The translations under genes were made by a program, and so were the position numbers. The notes below the pieces were generated by a model. The model saw only the letters and a program-made list of their open reading frames with translations. It had not been told where the DNA came from and did not search any database. From the NCBI GenBank assembly GCA_037903355.1, contig JBAJFE010000004.1, positions 3,162,001 through 3,226,000 of the forward strand: DNA of 64,000 nt. The letters run 5' to 3'. Positions 10,648-23,632 of this stretch are shown here, one piece after another; position 1 is the stretch's first letter, and every line of letters begins with the position of its first letter. This DNA comes from Trichuris trichiura. Taxonomy: Eukaryota; Nematoda; Enoplea; Trichinellida; Trichuridae.

Positions 10648-12618
10648 TCAAGGACCGCTCAGGCCATCGGAAGACGGAGCGGAATGGACTAAGCGGGAAA
10701 AGTATTCATTGTAATTCAGCATAGCAAGCAGTTGGGCTACTTTTTCTTTGTCCTTTTCGCCTTGCCGAAAGAAAGATTTCATAAGTTCTCTTAGCGCATC
10801 CCACGCGCAGCTAATCTGTGTTGGTTCGCTAAAGTCAAATCCTTCCAAACATTCGCACGTAAACATTAGTTGGTCAATCAGAAGCCACAAGTCAGGCGAC
10901 AGGATGAAAAGGGAAGATTCCAGCTTGTATATAAAAGTGTCCATAAAATCGGAGAAAGCTTCCGAGCTGTTAACTGCTTGCAGGCCGGCACGCAGATTAT
11001 GGCACTGCTCTTGAATAACGTTCGCCTACAACACCGCGGTGACAATATGGGTAATTTAAAATGTGAATTACGGTATCACGTACCTGATAATCATATAAAG
11101 TGGAAATGATAAAATGGAGCACATTCAGGAAGCTGAATGTGATCCTGTCACTTGGAGCGTTTTTACTTTGAGACAACCACAACCTCTTTAGCAGGCAGTG
11201 CGAGTAGCGAAGCCTGAGCAAAAATCGAAAAATCTCGTTGCATCGGCTGATGAGGTTCGGTAAGAACAAATGCCCGGAGGAACGAATTTGCTCGGGAACC
11301 AGCTCCAGCTCCAAACAGCTGAGCCACGATTGATCTTCGGACGCTCTCCAACAGAACCTCAACTGCACGATATTTCGGTGCGCCGTGTGACGCGCGTAAT
11401 CGGCGGCCAAATCGAAAATTTTACCCGGCAGTGTGCAACTAGCCGATGGAGGACATTCCTTCGCCAAGGAATTGTCGAGCAATATGTCAACAAGTTGGTC
11501 AAAAAGTTTTCCCTTCTGTTGGAAAAAATAGTCGGCAATTTTCATACACTCCTTTTCCAATTCGACCTTTGACGAAATCGGAACCCACGTACGACGACTA
11601 ACGCAACTGTGCCAACGATCAAACAGCTGCTGCAAGCGAGTATCAGAAAGTGGTCTTCGCATTAGTTCATGTAACCTGAAAATCACTTTCTGAAAATTTC
11701 AAATCGGCGTGGAAACAGTTGGACGAATAAAAAAAGCACTTTGCTCAAAATTAGCTTTCGCGTTTGGCGGGAATGAAAGAAAATACATTTTTACAAAATT
11801 AGGAAAGGTTACCTGCGTATGCTCTGTTCGTGAAAGGAAAGAAGGTCGGCAAAGTCAGATGAACAATTTGCAGGTTCAACTATTTCGCCAATTTCTTTTA
11901 TTTTCAGCCCAATGTAAAGTATTTTTTCAGCCATAACGTCGCCAATGAAAGGTGGAATCATCTCTTTGACTATCCTATACGAAGTTGACTGACACGCATC
12001 TTTTGGTTGAATAAAGAACTCGTCGCTCATCCAGTGAGCGGATAATGAAAGCCACCGTTCCAACTGTTCAAACAGTACGAGCTGGCAGCGAATGACTAAT
12101 CCGTCGAATATATGTTTATACGTAAGCGGCATGATTTCGGCCCATCGGTGAACCACCTCTAATACTTTGGCACCACGACACGAACCGCCAATAAGCTCCT
12201 GACACATTGCGGACACGCTGTTCAGCAAAAAGCGGTACGGTTTGACACGATAAAAAATCTTCACTATGTTGCAAGCGCTTTCGCTTTTCAGGTCGTTGTC
12301 CAACTGGATCAACGCATTCCTGTAGTCCAGCAACACAGTGGCCTCTAACTCTCCCAGAACTGCGTTCAAGTATGCGCTCGGTTTTTGGCCAATGGAGTTT
12401 TCCTCAAGCACTTTCTCCATACTGGCAGATCGGTAATTTTCCATCTGTTCGCATAGGCGTCGAAAAGTGCTTCCCAGATCAACCAAAGTGTTGACGTAAA
12501 TCATTGTGGAGGGTCTCAACGAGTTCACACTGACCAGCTGCCGCCAAATGTTTTTACTGTCGTATCCCAATAGGGATAACAGGATTTGTTGCATCCTATT
12601 CGCGCACAATGAGGGCAA
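10648..12618 (-). CDS. TUBGCP4: Gamma-tubulin complex component 4 (GCP4)
   Basis: Model (minus strand, 5'->3'): 12618-11813, 11675-11084, 11025-10648; 591 aa. Junctions: donor CAG|GTAACC in phase 2, acceptor TTTTCAG|GTTACATG; donor CAG|GTACGT in phase 0, acceptor TTGTAG|GCGAAC. The N-terminus (MQQILLSLLGYD) and the region VMAEKILYIG match the first GRIP half. The last exon ends with LLAMLNYNEYFSRL, equivalent to the C-terminal LLRLDYNKYY of animal GCP4. Known role: part of the gamma-tubulin ring complex that nucleates microtubules. Human GCP4 is somewhat longer (about 667 aa); a shorter middle is typical of reduced invertebrate versions. The start could also be the internal ATG at 12594. Confidence 0.88.
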
Positions 12619-14041
12619 CCCGTAAAAATTAAGACTTCATTCAGAACTTTGCGCCTAAACATATTGATTAAAATGAATAAGGCTTAGGCTGAGCTAAAGT
12701 AGAATGAATGTCAATTATTAAATCAATAGACGACGATTAAAACAACAAGAGCTTACAAGTCATGAAGCAAAATGGAGAAAAAACATTGCGTTGAGAATAC
12801 AAGAAAAACAATTTGCATATATCCAGTTTTAATTACTTTATTTGTCGAAACAAAATAAACTTTACCCGAACAAAACCCGTTTCAAAGCGGTAAGACGAGC
12901 GGTTGGGTACTGTAGGAACCGCAGGTTGTTACGTAAAAAAGTGCCGTTAAATTTCAACAGCTAATTTTTATTTGACGTTTAATTTCGCCAGTTAGACGAG
13001 TCATTTTTGCAAAGTTTTTAAACATTCTCTAATTACGCAAAACATCAATGGGGCACAATACCTATCAGTAGTAAACTTGCAACTGGAAGTGCAGCGCGGG
13101 TAATCGTCCGCGTTATTCGACTACCACTCCTTAAAATAAGCAAGGGACAACGAAAGGACATTGTCTTATGCCAGGTTTCTTACAAAAGCTTGATGATAGA
13201 TATTTTTCTTAATTTTTCAACATGAACGCATTTGTTAACTTTAAAATATATGTCAGCATTGTTCCAACGCGCAAAAGCGAGGTTATACTTTTTATCTAGT
13301 AAATAACTCTTTCAGCTTACGCTTTCGAAAAAGGAATCCTTTTGCAAGCAAACGTACTTGAAAATCCTTATACCTCGGCCGGCTCACTCGCGTTGAAACC
13401 GTTGCGCGCTGGTCTTCAAACCGTACTCGATAGTTTCTTTCCGATAATGCTGATTTAGTTTTCTTACGTTCACGCTTGTTTGTTCTATTAGTGTTCGTTA
13501 TTTTTACTTTCAACTATCTAAGCATAGTTCGCGTACAGACGGTATGTCTAAAAATTATGTATGCTTTCCGTACAAAAGCTCTGTATATCTCCCATTCGAG
13601 CTTTCATTAAAACTTGTAGCACATAATTTGCCTATTCTCGATTAAGCATACGGTTTCATTGATTAGTAAGAATTTTAGAAGCCGAAAACATATTGTTGTT
13701 TGAAACGAAGCTAATTAATTACCCCCTTGTCTTTAAGGCTAAATAACTTCGTCGGCTAACATAAGATCGTTGACTTCAGAAGCCTCTCGCGCTGTTTGCT
13801 CTACACATTCTTCTGTGTCACACAATTTATGCAGAATTGAGTGGAGTTGTCAAGTTCGCTCGATTAAGATTACGAAATTTAAACTGTAAAGAAAGAGATA
13901 AATTTCAGGTACTCATAAACCTGAAAAGCTGATTCTATCATATGCTTCTGTTTTGTTCGGCTTGGAAGGTCAGCGTCCGTTTGCAAGGCGATAAGACGTA
14001 TCTGATTTGCTTCTCTGCGATTATAGGTCAATTATGTTTAT
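12619..14041. other. Intergenic region between divergent GCP4 and PNPO
   Basis: 1.4 kb of AT-rich sequence with no supported exon. Because the two genes diverge, both promoters should be here. Confidence 0.4.
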
Positions 14042-14791
14042 ATGAAAGCAGTCTGTCAAAGCATCAATAAGGCTACTGCGCTACAAAGATTTTCGACTTC
14101 TTTATTCGGCTATACAGCAGTTCGAATGGCCACAGGACATTTAACCGAACGAGAATGCATTGGCAGGGAACCAATGTCATTATTCCACGATTGGTATGAA
14201 GCAGCAACGAATGCATGGCCGCAGGGATGCTTCACCTTTACGCTTGCAACGGTTGATCATTTCGGACATCCACATTCCAGAGTTCTGGCTCTATCCGGTT
14301 ACGACGAATCAGGCTTTCACTTCTGCACCAATAAAAACAGCCCAAAGGCTAGTCAGCTCAGTGGCAATCATCATGCGTCCATGTGCTTCTACTGGGTACC
14401 CATTCGAAAGCAAGTTCGAGTCAATGGAATTGTTCAAGAATTGCCCAGAGAAAAAGTGGAACAGCTTTTTTGCCATGAAGCCAACATTGAAGGCCAGATT
14501 ACGACCATTACGTTCAGTAAGCAGAGCGCCGTGATTGCCGGCGGCCCATCCCGTCTTGACATAATGAAGGAAGCGACCAAGCAACTGATCGACCTATCAA
14601 AACCGCTACCATGCCCTGACCATGTGATCGGTTATCTACTGAAACCGGAAGTTGTCGAATTTTGTTACTACAAAGACGACTACGCTTCGGACAGAATACG
14701 ATTTCGTAAAGCAGATGCTGGCGAGACACCTGACAATCAAGTGCTGTACGCTGGAAGTGGAAGCTGGGTACTAGAAAGATTACAACCTTAA
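14042..14791 (+). CDS. PNPO: Pyridoxine-5'-phosphate oxidase
   Basis: Single exon, 249 aa. The family pattern is visible in order: [34 protein letters not shown] (FMN phosphate contact), [23 protein letters not shown], and the C-terminal signature DRIRFRK...WVLERLQP. It oxidises pyridoxine or pyridoxamine 5'-phosphate to pyridoxal 5'-phosphate using FMN, the last step of vitamin B6 salvage. The first about 28 residues are not conserved and could be a targeting peptide; an alternative start is the ATG before [10 protein letters not shown]. No introns were detected. Confidence 0.93.
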   Translation: MKAVCQSINKATALQRFSTSLFGYTAVRMATGHLTERECIGREPMSLFHDWYEAATNAWPQGCFTFTLATVDHFGHPHSRVLALSGYDESGFHFCTNKNSPKASQLSGNHHASMCFYWVPIRKQVRVNGIVQELPREKVEQLFCHEANIEGQITTITFSKQSAVIAGGPSRLDIMKEATKQLIDLSKPLPCPDHVIGYLLKPEVVEFCYYKDDYASDRIRFRKADAGETPDNQVLYAGSGSWVLERLQP

Positions 14792-15097
14792 CTAAAGCTT
14801 TTTTTTTAAGAATTCGTACTTAGCGTTCCCCCTTTCCTGGGAAAAAATTTGAATATTTACATTAAAGCCATGTGGTCAAACTAATGAGAAAACCGGCTTG
14901 AAGTTAGCTGCCTATACCAACTGCGCAACACATACGGCAAAAATCGAAAAAAAAAGACTGTTTCACTTCATCATTGCGCGGATCTTTTGTTCTACACTGT
15001 CCATCCAACGCATAACCTAAAAGGCGGTTCGCTGTTGGAGGCACACGTTTGTCTACGCACTTTAAACAATGCGCTTGTGGAAGAAGTTATGCAAATT
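14792..15097. other. Intergenic gap between convergent PNPO and NDUFA9
   Basis: Holds the two 3' ends. No gene seen. Confidence 0.4.
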
Positions 15098-17434
15098 TCA
15101 AGCAAAAGCTACTGCCTGTGTTGTCCTTTTTAGGCGGCGTTCTATCGGCTTAGGCGCTGCATCTTTTGTTCGCATAAGCTCGTATCGAATGGGCGGTTCC
15201 GGGTGAACCAACTCCTCCTTGCAAGTTCGGTAAGAACCGGCAAAGTCGTACACCTCCAAAGCGATCAGACTTTTCTCCTCGAATGGTTGCGGAACGATGC
15301 CGAGATTTTCCAGCGTTTTGCAGCCGGTCAGCACGTCGGATATAGTTTCCTGAAATTCACGTTGAGCAGAAAAATTTATGAATACTTCTTAGCGATAATT
15401 AATATGTACCACTCTTTCTAAATATTCCCAATTCCACGTTGGCTGACATCGGAACACTCGAGAGTATACCTCGGCGATCATAGTTTTTATGCTGAAGAAA
15501 AAAACCGGTTCAACAAATCTTCCAGCCGCATTGACTTCATTTACGTAAACAGGATACCATATCCTTCGCGACGGAAACCGTGTTCCCTCCCGCGACTGTT
15601 CAGCTCGAACATCCATTCTACAAGATTGCCCAATTGATAAGAATAAGGTCTAAAGAGGAAAACAGAAATGAGCTCTCTTTCAGGTAGAATTTCTAACGCT
15701 CAAACTGACCCAACAAATTCAAACGTTTCGCCTGCTGTAGTCGGGTCGAACAAGGTTCTCATTGTACCGGAAATGACGTCGGAAAGCTGAAAAAATAAAT
15801 AAGATAACAATGGTGAAAACGAAACAAGATGGATGGAAACGTTCGGCTTTCACTTTTCGATTATGGAAGCTTGCTTTTAATTTCATTGCCTTATTTGGTT
15901 GAAGAAAAAAGTCCTAAGCTTTTACGGTATAAGTTTGCTTGAGGCCACCATTAAGGCCTTCCAAAAGCTTTATAAAACATTGTAAAATAACTTATGACCG
16001 AATGAACGTTTTTTGGTTTTCTTTAGCGGCGTACCTCATTAGTGGCCTAAAGTATCAACAACATAAATACACACGAGTCTGAAAACGAAAAAGGCAATGC
16101 TATATCACCTATTGTTATTGAAACAACGGCGCAAGCAAATGCCCCTACTTGGATTTACGCATCAATGAGAATTTGTACTACAAAATATTGCCGCGATGAG
16201 TTGTCAACGAAAGAAGTAGGCATTTAAAGTCACTTAAGCATTAGACGAATAGGAATCGAATGTCAATTGCTTACCCAAACGGGAGCTTTGTACGTTTCTT
16301 CTCCGAATGCGTGCAATCCAATGGCAAAGTAGAATTGCCGTCTGACTAAACGTAGTTTCAATTATTATAAACATTTTACAGAATTCACAAACAAAAAAAT
16401 GCCAATTAAGTTGAATTAGAGGCAGAAATATCCAATGAAATACGAACGTACACATATTCATGAAGACGTTAATGAACCGGTCATTGGGGCAGTAAATGTC
16501 AGCAGGACGTATGATTACAGCATTTGGGAATTCCTCGCGTACCGCTTTCTCTCCGAGCGCCTAAAAAATACCATCGAACCCAAAGGGAGGAAAATGGACG
16601 CACCTTTGTCTTCAGAAATTGCGAACCGCCCGGGATGTAGCACTCTTTGGGTTCTACGTTGGCATTCAGGGCCGAAAAGTGAACCAAATGTTGAACGCCC
16701 ATTTCGCGGCTAATCTTCGCAATTCGACGAGCAGCATCGACATGCAAATCGTGAAAGGAAAAGTTCCTAAATTTTCGGATGTAAGAAAAAAGGAGTAGGA
16801 ATAACTTGAAACAATACTTTGTTTCATAATCGGCACCGATGAGGTTCACCACCAAGTTACTATACTTAACAGCTCGTCTTAGGGCATCGTCATCTTTTAA
16901 GAAGTACGGCTGCAATGTTAAGAGTTTTAAAATCATTTCTACGTCATTGACGGAGTACCGAACCAGAGAACACAGGTTAGTAGACAAGTTACGAAGTGCA
17001 AACAGCTTAAACTAGCAAAAATGAACTCACTATGTAGTAAACTTGACCCAATTCGCCGGATACCCATAAGTGACGACTATCATACGGATCCCTACGGTAT
17101 GGCACAATTAATTGCGTACCAGTTTTAACTGGAATAATAAACGCGTATCGAGACGCGAAGAAAACGCTGCGAAAAATAACCAACCAATGCGTGCGAGCAA
17201 AGCTGTGCCCACCATTCCTGTAGCGCCAAAAATTGTGCAAGTATTGCCAGAAAAGCTGCATCGGCCGCCTGGGCCCCGTTCAAACATCGAGGAAAGGCTG
17301 GAACGTTTTGGAGGTGGTATTTCCGCTACGGCTTGACCGGACGACGACTGATGGGCATTTGCTTGCAAAGCAACCAACAAAGGAGCTCTGCCAAGCGACG
17401 CGGAAGCAAAACGTAGATGGGCAGTCATGGCCAA
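15098..17434 (-). CDS. NDUFA9: Mitochondrial complex I subunit NDUFA9 (39 kDa), ten exons
   Basis: Exons (5'->3'): 17434-17185, 17128-17031, 16909-16818, 16766-16604, 16560-16452, 16345-16275, 15786-15710, 15649-15545, 15491-15410, 15349-15098; 432 aa. All phases agree. The N-terminus is basic and Ser/Ala-rich (presequence-like). TIFGATGMVG is the Rossmann dinucleotide motif of the atypical SDR fold, followed by IVPYRRDPYD, NLVVNLIGADYETKNFSF, HFSALNAN, FPNAVIIRPADIY, and near the end LENLGIVPQPFEEKSL, all collinear with animal NDUFA9. The subunit binds NADPH at the junction of the complex I arms. Most introns are 35-110 bases; one is about 490 bases. Somewhat longer than the human protein (377 aa), mainly at the N-terminus. 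Confidence 0.92.
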
Positions 17435-17856
17435 TGGATCGGCCCTAAAAGGCTAATATGCAAAAACCAATAAAAGAAGAAAAAAAGAGCTATTGGAATG
17501 ACCTGCACGAACACTGGTTATAGCTGAACTTGAGAATAACATAAAATCATTTTTAAATATTTTCCTGTTACCACGCGTAGACTCAGTCTATATAAAAAGC
17601 ATAACGCGCATGCGCTACAGTAGGACATCAGGTGTCTGTGATTTTCAAGTTCTAATGTTCCAACGAACATGTCGGATAAGCAGCATGACGAAATAATACT
17701 CCTTGGATAGCGAGGGGGAGTATTTCGTTTTATGAGCAACGAGCAGAGGTCTAAAATAAGAAAGAAGTGGCCACGTTAGAATTACTGTAAATAATTGATC
17801 TTGCTTTTATTTAATGGGCCCTAAGCGAATTTTTGCTTTCTTTCTGCGAAATTCCG
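17435..17856. other. Divergent promoter region, NDUFA9 / PGPEP1
   Basis: The two genes diverge from this 420-base gap, so it should hold both promoters. No other feature was recognised. Confidence 0.45.
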
Positions 17857-18821
17857 ATGAGTGCTGATGCTCAGTGCCGTAAAATTGTTGCAGTAACCGG
17901 TTTTGGGCTGTTCGGTAGGTTCACCGGCGAAAATCCGTCGTGGACATGCGTCAAAGAGCTGTCAACGTTTTCTTTCCCTCCGTGCGTTGAACTGCAAATA
18001 CGATGCGTTCCGGTTGACTACGAAGACGTGCAAGCGCAAGCCAACGACATTTGGCAGAATGTAAAGCCGGATGTGAGGAAAAATTTTATTTTTTTTAAAT
18101 TTCCATTTAACGCTTAGTTTTCTAATCGCGTAATAGACGTACTATCTGCTCTTATTCTTTCTAAGTAGCTTTCGTTTTTAATTTCACGCGCAGTCAATCA
18201 GATTTCCTAATGTCGAATTTTATTACGGCGTCTTTTCTCTCCTAAGAGTCGAGCTGCAATTTTTAATTTGCAATGTTGCTTTTACGACTGTTTGTTTCAA
18301 TAATTTTCTAGTTCGTCCTTCACGTTGGTGTCAACGAGCATTTGAGTGATTCCGTTGCCATAGAACGTCAAGCGTTCAATTTTGGCTATTGCACTCGAGA
18401 TGTAAATGGTAAGGAAATTTGGTGTACTTTCCGTATGCCGGAAATACCAATAGAATTGATTTTCAGGTATAGTTCCTTTGGACAATTGCTATTCCAAAAA
18501 GGAGTTCAACACCTTAGTCACTCGCGTGAATATACCGCGTCTTGTCGAACACCTAAAAGAATGCGAGCTCGAAAGCGAAGTGACAATCTTCCTTTCCGAC
18601 GATCCTGGACGGTAACTACGCTTTTATGTTGTCCTTTTATTAATAAATTGTCCTTTTTTATTTGTAGCTACCTTTGCGGGTACCTCTACTTTTGTTCTCT
18701 AGCGCACGATCCTTCGAAAGTCTTATTCGTTCACGTGCCATGCTTTTCCACTGTAGCTACGGCTAAGTCTGTAGCTGAGGTACTATTTCAGATAATTTTA
18801 GGTGCCCTTCACCTTGAATAG
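17857..18821 (+). CDS. PGPEP1: Pyroglutamyl-peptidase I, four exons
   Basis: Exons 17857-18072, 18312-18408, 18467-18611, 18668-18821; 203 aa, close to the human 209. Start chosen at MSADAQCRK, just before VAVTGFGLFG (family VVVTGFGPFG). The catalytic glutamate region is represented by FVLHVGVNEH...IERQAFNFGY, and the helix before the catalytic cysteine by IFLSDDPGRYLCGYLYF; the Cys in RYLC is the predicted nucleophile. FVHVP and a histidine follow, matching the C15 cysteine protease fold. It removes N-terminal pyroglutamate from peptides in the cytosol. Introns are 55-240 bases with canonical ends. Confidence 0.92.
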
Positions 18822-19911
18822 TTATAGCGGTATGCCTAAACGTCGCACCTGTTGTAAGATTCGCTAACTGAGCTTTAAACTTCTCTTCCTTTAGCCACTG
18901 CCTACTTCTACGGCTTACTTTTCTTTTCAATTAAACTAGGCCCCTGCACTCTTTTGATTTGCATATTTTGAATGTTATATACGAAGCCGTGCATTATGCG
19001 ATAGTATTAACAACATATAATAATTTACAGGTTGCAAAAATGATTTTTTTGCATTTGCATAACCAGATATCAAGAATAGACTAAATAAAGCAACAACAGG
19101 GCGCTTATCTCCTTCCAGGCTTAGTTACAGTTGTATATCTAATAGATGTTTGACAACTAAAGCATATTTAATGCAGCTTTTAAGCGTGGCAAGTTTGCAT
19201 GTCTTTTCTCAGCGCGCGCTGTGCCTTTAAACTTGATGTAAACACTCGAAAGAGGCATTCATAAAAAGTTTAAGATAATGACGTGCGTAAACAACGGTTC
19301 ACTATTGGGAAACTGTTAATGCTACTTTGCGTGTTGCTCGTCGCTTGTATGACGCCATGAATGTTACGTAGAGACAACTTCGTCACAGCCTTACGAAAAT
19401 GCACGTTGTTTATGACGCCTAGTAATGAATGGGTTTACATGTTGAAAGAGTTGCAACATCTAACCGCAGTCAAGCAGTTTCTGTTAAGCAAAACAACGTT
19501 GATTGATTTATCATGTCCAGGGAATAAAAGTCCTTTTAAAATGTTCCATTTTTCTGTTACTGAAAGTACCCATTGCGCGGTCACTCGTGAAGTGAAACTT
19601 AAAGAAATCTTAAAAAAGCGAATGAGCCCAAACAAAGTATATTCATTTCGCTAAAATATTCAGGAAGGCGTTTTGTCGACTGCAGCACTACAGAAATTAA
19701 ACTGACTTTTTGGAAGACGTGGCATAGCGCTTGTTATCGTCTTTGCGTAGCCACCGCGCTATGGAATTTAAAATTTCAATTTCTGGTGCTTTCTTTTCCT
19801 TTTATCTTGCTACAGTAAACATGGCGAGACCATCAACTCTTCGATAACAATTTATTGAGCTAACAGTCGTCCATCTTCGCTGGACATCGTCAATAGCTGT
19901 AACAGATGGTT
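18822..19911. other. Intergenic region with one unassigned frame
   Basis: An open frame at 19361-19654 (+, 97 codons, MLRRDNFVTAL...) starts with ATG but has no recognisable motif. Otherwise nothing is supported. Confidence 0.3.
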
Positions 19912-20142
19912 CTATTGTTTTTCAGCTTCATCGTCCAAGCGAATAGAAAGTGTCGTAAGGTTCTTTTCCAGCGTCCAATGCGTTATGTTCGAAACTTTTT
20001 GAAATTTTTTTTGGGCCCAGTTGCCGTCAGCGCGCGTCAATCTTTCAACACTTCGGTGAATGTCCAAAATTGCCAACCATAAATTTGCATAAACCAGTTT
20101 TTTTGCTTCCAACCGACATAGAAAGGTTACGCATTTTCCCAT
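19912..20142 (-). CDS. Small protein of unknown function (or last exon of one)
   Basis: 76 codons, charged and helical (NWAQKKFQKVSNITHW, then TLEKNLTTLSIRLDDEAEKQ). An AATAAA signal on the same strand lies 56 bases past the stop (19851-19856), which supports a real 3' end. The family is not recognised. The ATG at 20142 could be internal to a longer spliced gene with exons toward 20.5 kb, though none was found there. Confidence 0.4.
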   Translation of the reverse strand: MGKCVTFLCRLEAKKLVYANLWLAILDIHRSVERLTRADGNWAQKKFQKVSNITHWTLEKNLTTLSIRLDDEAEKQ

Positions 20143-20589
20143 TTTGATAGATAAGAGCTTCGAGCCAAATAGGTGCTTTCCTTTGTCATTTCAGCCGAAA
20201 GTCCTGAGTAACTAGCATAAACGTGACAGTTATGGGTTCTTGCGTGTTAACTGTTGTTTAGTTTTGAGGGCCAGTTGAAGCACTACTTTATCTGTGCATT
20301 CGTTGCTAATCACCTCGGGCATTCCGTTCTGACTGAAAAATACCACCCATTCCAGTATGTCATTGTGTATACATATAAATAAACGAGCAGCAAGTGAATC
20401 CACTGGAAATTATCTGAACAACGTTGCCGAATAGGAAGCAGTGCATGCCGCTTGTGTACTCTTCATGCTGATAAGTTCTAATCACTATTTCAAACCAGTA
20501 GTAGCGCAGTTAATGCGGTATCGCGTGTTATTTTACGAACAGCTTTTGGCCGACGCGACTAAGCAAGCCGCTTCCATCGTCCTTTGGTC
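20143..20589. other. Intergenic region upstream of ACSL
   Basis: No supported exon; it presumably includes the ACSL promoter. Confidence 0.4.
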
Positions 20590-22816
20590 ATGTTGAGTAA
20601 GATGACCTGTAAGTCTTCGCGTTAGACGTTCGGATACTTTAATTATCTACTTTTTCGCATAGTGACGGCTGGATGGCTATTTTCATTCGACGATGCGCTT
20701 TTCAAGCTGCTCACCTTATTCGCTGCCTTCACTGTATACCGGACGATACGTAGTCGCAACCGAAGATCAAAAAGGAAGAAGCAGTCGTATTTGTCACCTT
20801 CGTGTCAATCCATTTTGCAACCAGGTCCCGAACGAATTCGAACTTCGGTGTTCAAGTGGGCAGATCCGCACAAGACAGTAACCACAGTCTACGAAGCATT
20901 CCTTCGCGGTCATCGTCTATCAGCGGACGGAAAATGCTTAGGCTATCGACCGCCCAACAGCTCAACATACAAGTGGATCACATACGACGACGTGCTCAAG
21001 CAAGCACTCTCTCTCGGCTTGACTTTAAGGAAGTTCGAAAACCCGGCAGGTAGCTATTGAAAGTAAGCTCGGAAGGGGAATACATCTTTTTCCCGTCCTT
21101 TTAGGGAATATTACGCCTATTGGCATCTATAGCTCCAATAGGCCGGAATGGTTCATCTCCTCTCTGGCTATGACTTCCCAATCTATACCAATAGTACCTT
21201 TGTACGATACGTTTGGAAGTACAAACCTATTGCATATTTTGGAAAACGCCGAATTGGAAACTGTAATATGCGAGAATGGGGCTAAGTTCGAAAAGCTGAT
21301 GAACATTAGGCGGTCCGGAAAAACTCGTCTGCATAGGATAATTCTCATTGATTTTGATGAAGCTGCAGTGAGTCGTTTTTCTTCCGAGCCGACGGATAAG
21401 GATGTTAGCGTGGAAAAGTACGCTGATTTGATGCGGCGGGCAGAAAGTGTTGATGGCCAAGTAGATGTGCGCCCGCCGGATCCGAGCACTATTCACTTGA
21501 TATGCTATACAAGCGGAAGCACAGGTTCGCCAAAGGGCGTCATAATAACCCATCGTAATTCTATCAAGTCAGCCAAATCTGTCTTGCTTGTTTTGACGGA
21601 ACAAAATCTGAACTTGCCGCATTACTCGACGTACATATCCTATTTGCCAATGGCCCATATTTACGAACAGACGTGCCAGACGGTCGCTGTTTTTCTTGGG
21701 AAAAGAATTGGCTTTTACAGTGGCAACGTGTCTCGTCTTATGGACGACATGAAGGCACTGAAGCCCCATTGGCTTCCGGCGGTACCACGCGTGCTTAGTC
21801 GTATTCACGATACGGTGTGGTCTACATTGAAGACGCAGCCCTTGAAGAGGTTCCTATTTTCGGCGGCGATCAGGTGGAAATTGTTCGAATATCGATTGGG
21901 GATTCGGAGAAACGACGGCATTGTGGATAGGTTGGTTTTCAAAAGAATACGCCAAGAATTCGGCGGCCGCATGGCAGTTTGCATATCCGGATCGGCACCC
22001 ACTACGCCCGAAGTGCTCAACACGTGCAAGGCGATGCTTGGATGCAGTGTGATCGAGGGTTACGGGCAAACGGAAAGTACCGGAGCGGTATGTTGCACTT
22101 TTGTGGACGATTTGACGTCCGGCCATGTAGGCGCTATATCGGCAGAAAAAGAGGTAAAGCTTGTAGACGTGCCGGAGCTTAACTACTGGGCTGCTGAAGA
22201 CAAAGGCGAGATATGTATTCGCGGCGATGAAGTGACGCCTGGTTACTACAAGGACGAGCAAAGAACTGCGGAAATTATTGATGAAGACGGGTGGTTGCAT
22301 ACGGGAGATATTGGCCAATGGTTGCCCAACGGTGCTCTCAAAATAATCGATCGTAAAAAGCATATATTCAAGTTGAGCCAAGGGGAATACGTCGCTCCGG
22401 AAAATATAGAAAATGTATACACCCGTTCCCCGTGGATATCTCAAATATATGTGGACGGCCATTCGCACCAATCGTATTTAGTGGCAGTGGTTGTACCAGA
22501 GAAGGATATGCTAATTCAATGGGCTTCCCAAGAGGGCCTTCTTGAATGTCCGCTCGCCCGCGGGAAAGACTTGGTGGACTTGGAGCAGCTTTGCAAAGTT
22601 GAAAAGGTGAAGCGTTACATATTGGACCAACTGAGAAAGACGGGCGCCTCGCACGGCCTCAACTCGTTAGAGCAAGTAAGAAAGATCCATTTAACCACGA
22701 AACCGTTCACCATCGAGGACGGCCTGCTTACTCCAACTTTAAAGAACTGCCGTTTGAATTTGCGCAACCGTTTTCGCGATACTATTTCTGACATGTATGC
22801 TTCTGCTGTAAATTAG
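20590..22816 (+). CDS. ACSL: Long-chain fatty acid-CoA ligase (ACSL1/5/6 type), three exons
   Basis: Exons 20590-20608, 20663-21049, 21105-22816; 705 aa, the usual ACSL length. The tiny first exon (MLSKMT plus one base) was chosen because the large frame has no ATG of its own, and the GTAAGT donor and CATAG acceptor restore MT-LTAGWLFS in frame. A hydrophobic N-terminal segment (ALFKLLTLFAAFTVY) suggests a membrane anchor. The AMP-binding signature YTSGSTGSPKGV is near residue 270, GYGQTESTG near 450, LHTGDIG and DRKKHIFKLSQGEYVAPENIE near 535-570. It activates long-chain fatty acids with ATP and CoA on ER or mitochondrial membranes. The two introns are about 55 bases each. Confidence 0.94.
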
Positions 22817-23632
22817 GAATAGTATGCAAAAGTGAGCACGCCTCAACATGCTCACCATGTAAGGATTTGGTGTCGATTCTTAGGTATTACTACAAGTTAT
22901 TTCGAATGGCCTACCGTCTATTGCCCAATCGCGTGGCCTCATCGGTTTGATCAGCGGCAGCTTGCTTGAAAATCTAGCTAAAATGCTACTTGTCTTTTGT
23001 GGTGCCCTTATATTACATATTCCGTAGAATGAAGCATCTTTTACTTATTTTTAAAATGGCCTACAGAAGCAAACCAATGCTTCTATGGTATCTTCAAATT
23101 TTGAGCGGTCTTTTATGTTTTGCATACTGAATAATGCAGGTTGGTAAAGTATCGGCGTTCGCATTTTAATGAGTGGATATCCAATCAAACGCTTTTGAGC
23201 TTAGCGCAGCAATATTTTTTCTCGTCACACCTAAATCCCCCATACTGTTTTGATAGGGATGCAACTGTGCGTGACGAAAGCATGCTTTCTGACAGCTTTG
23301 AAGAAGCACGCTTTTGTTACTCTCAGTTTTTGGTTCTTCATTTAAATAATTCACCTGAATGGAGCCGCTGCTTTTTCTGCAACTGTTTAGCAATGATGTA
23401 AGATTTTGTTCTGCAGTTAACAATTTATAAACTTTCAAATTTAACAGTTGAATATATTTATCCTTTGGGACAGTGTGTCCTCCTTTTGCTGTACTAAGTT
23501 TACGCATCAGTGCTCAATTTACCATTGTTCGGTAGTTGGGAAAATTGTGCATACCTCGCAAGCAGAGTAAGTTTACTTCTTCATATCTCATGAGTAGCCC
23601 AACAATATGAAAAAAAATTGAAAACGCCACAT
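22817..23632. other. Intergenic region between ACSL and gene A
   Basis: Frames at 23141-23401 (+) and 23166-23507 (-) overlap each other and look non-coding. Both flanking genes point their 3' ends here. Confidence 0.4.
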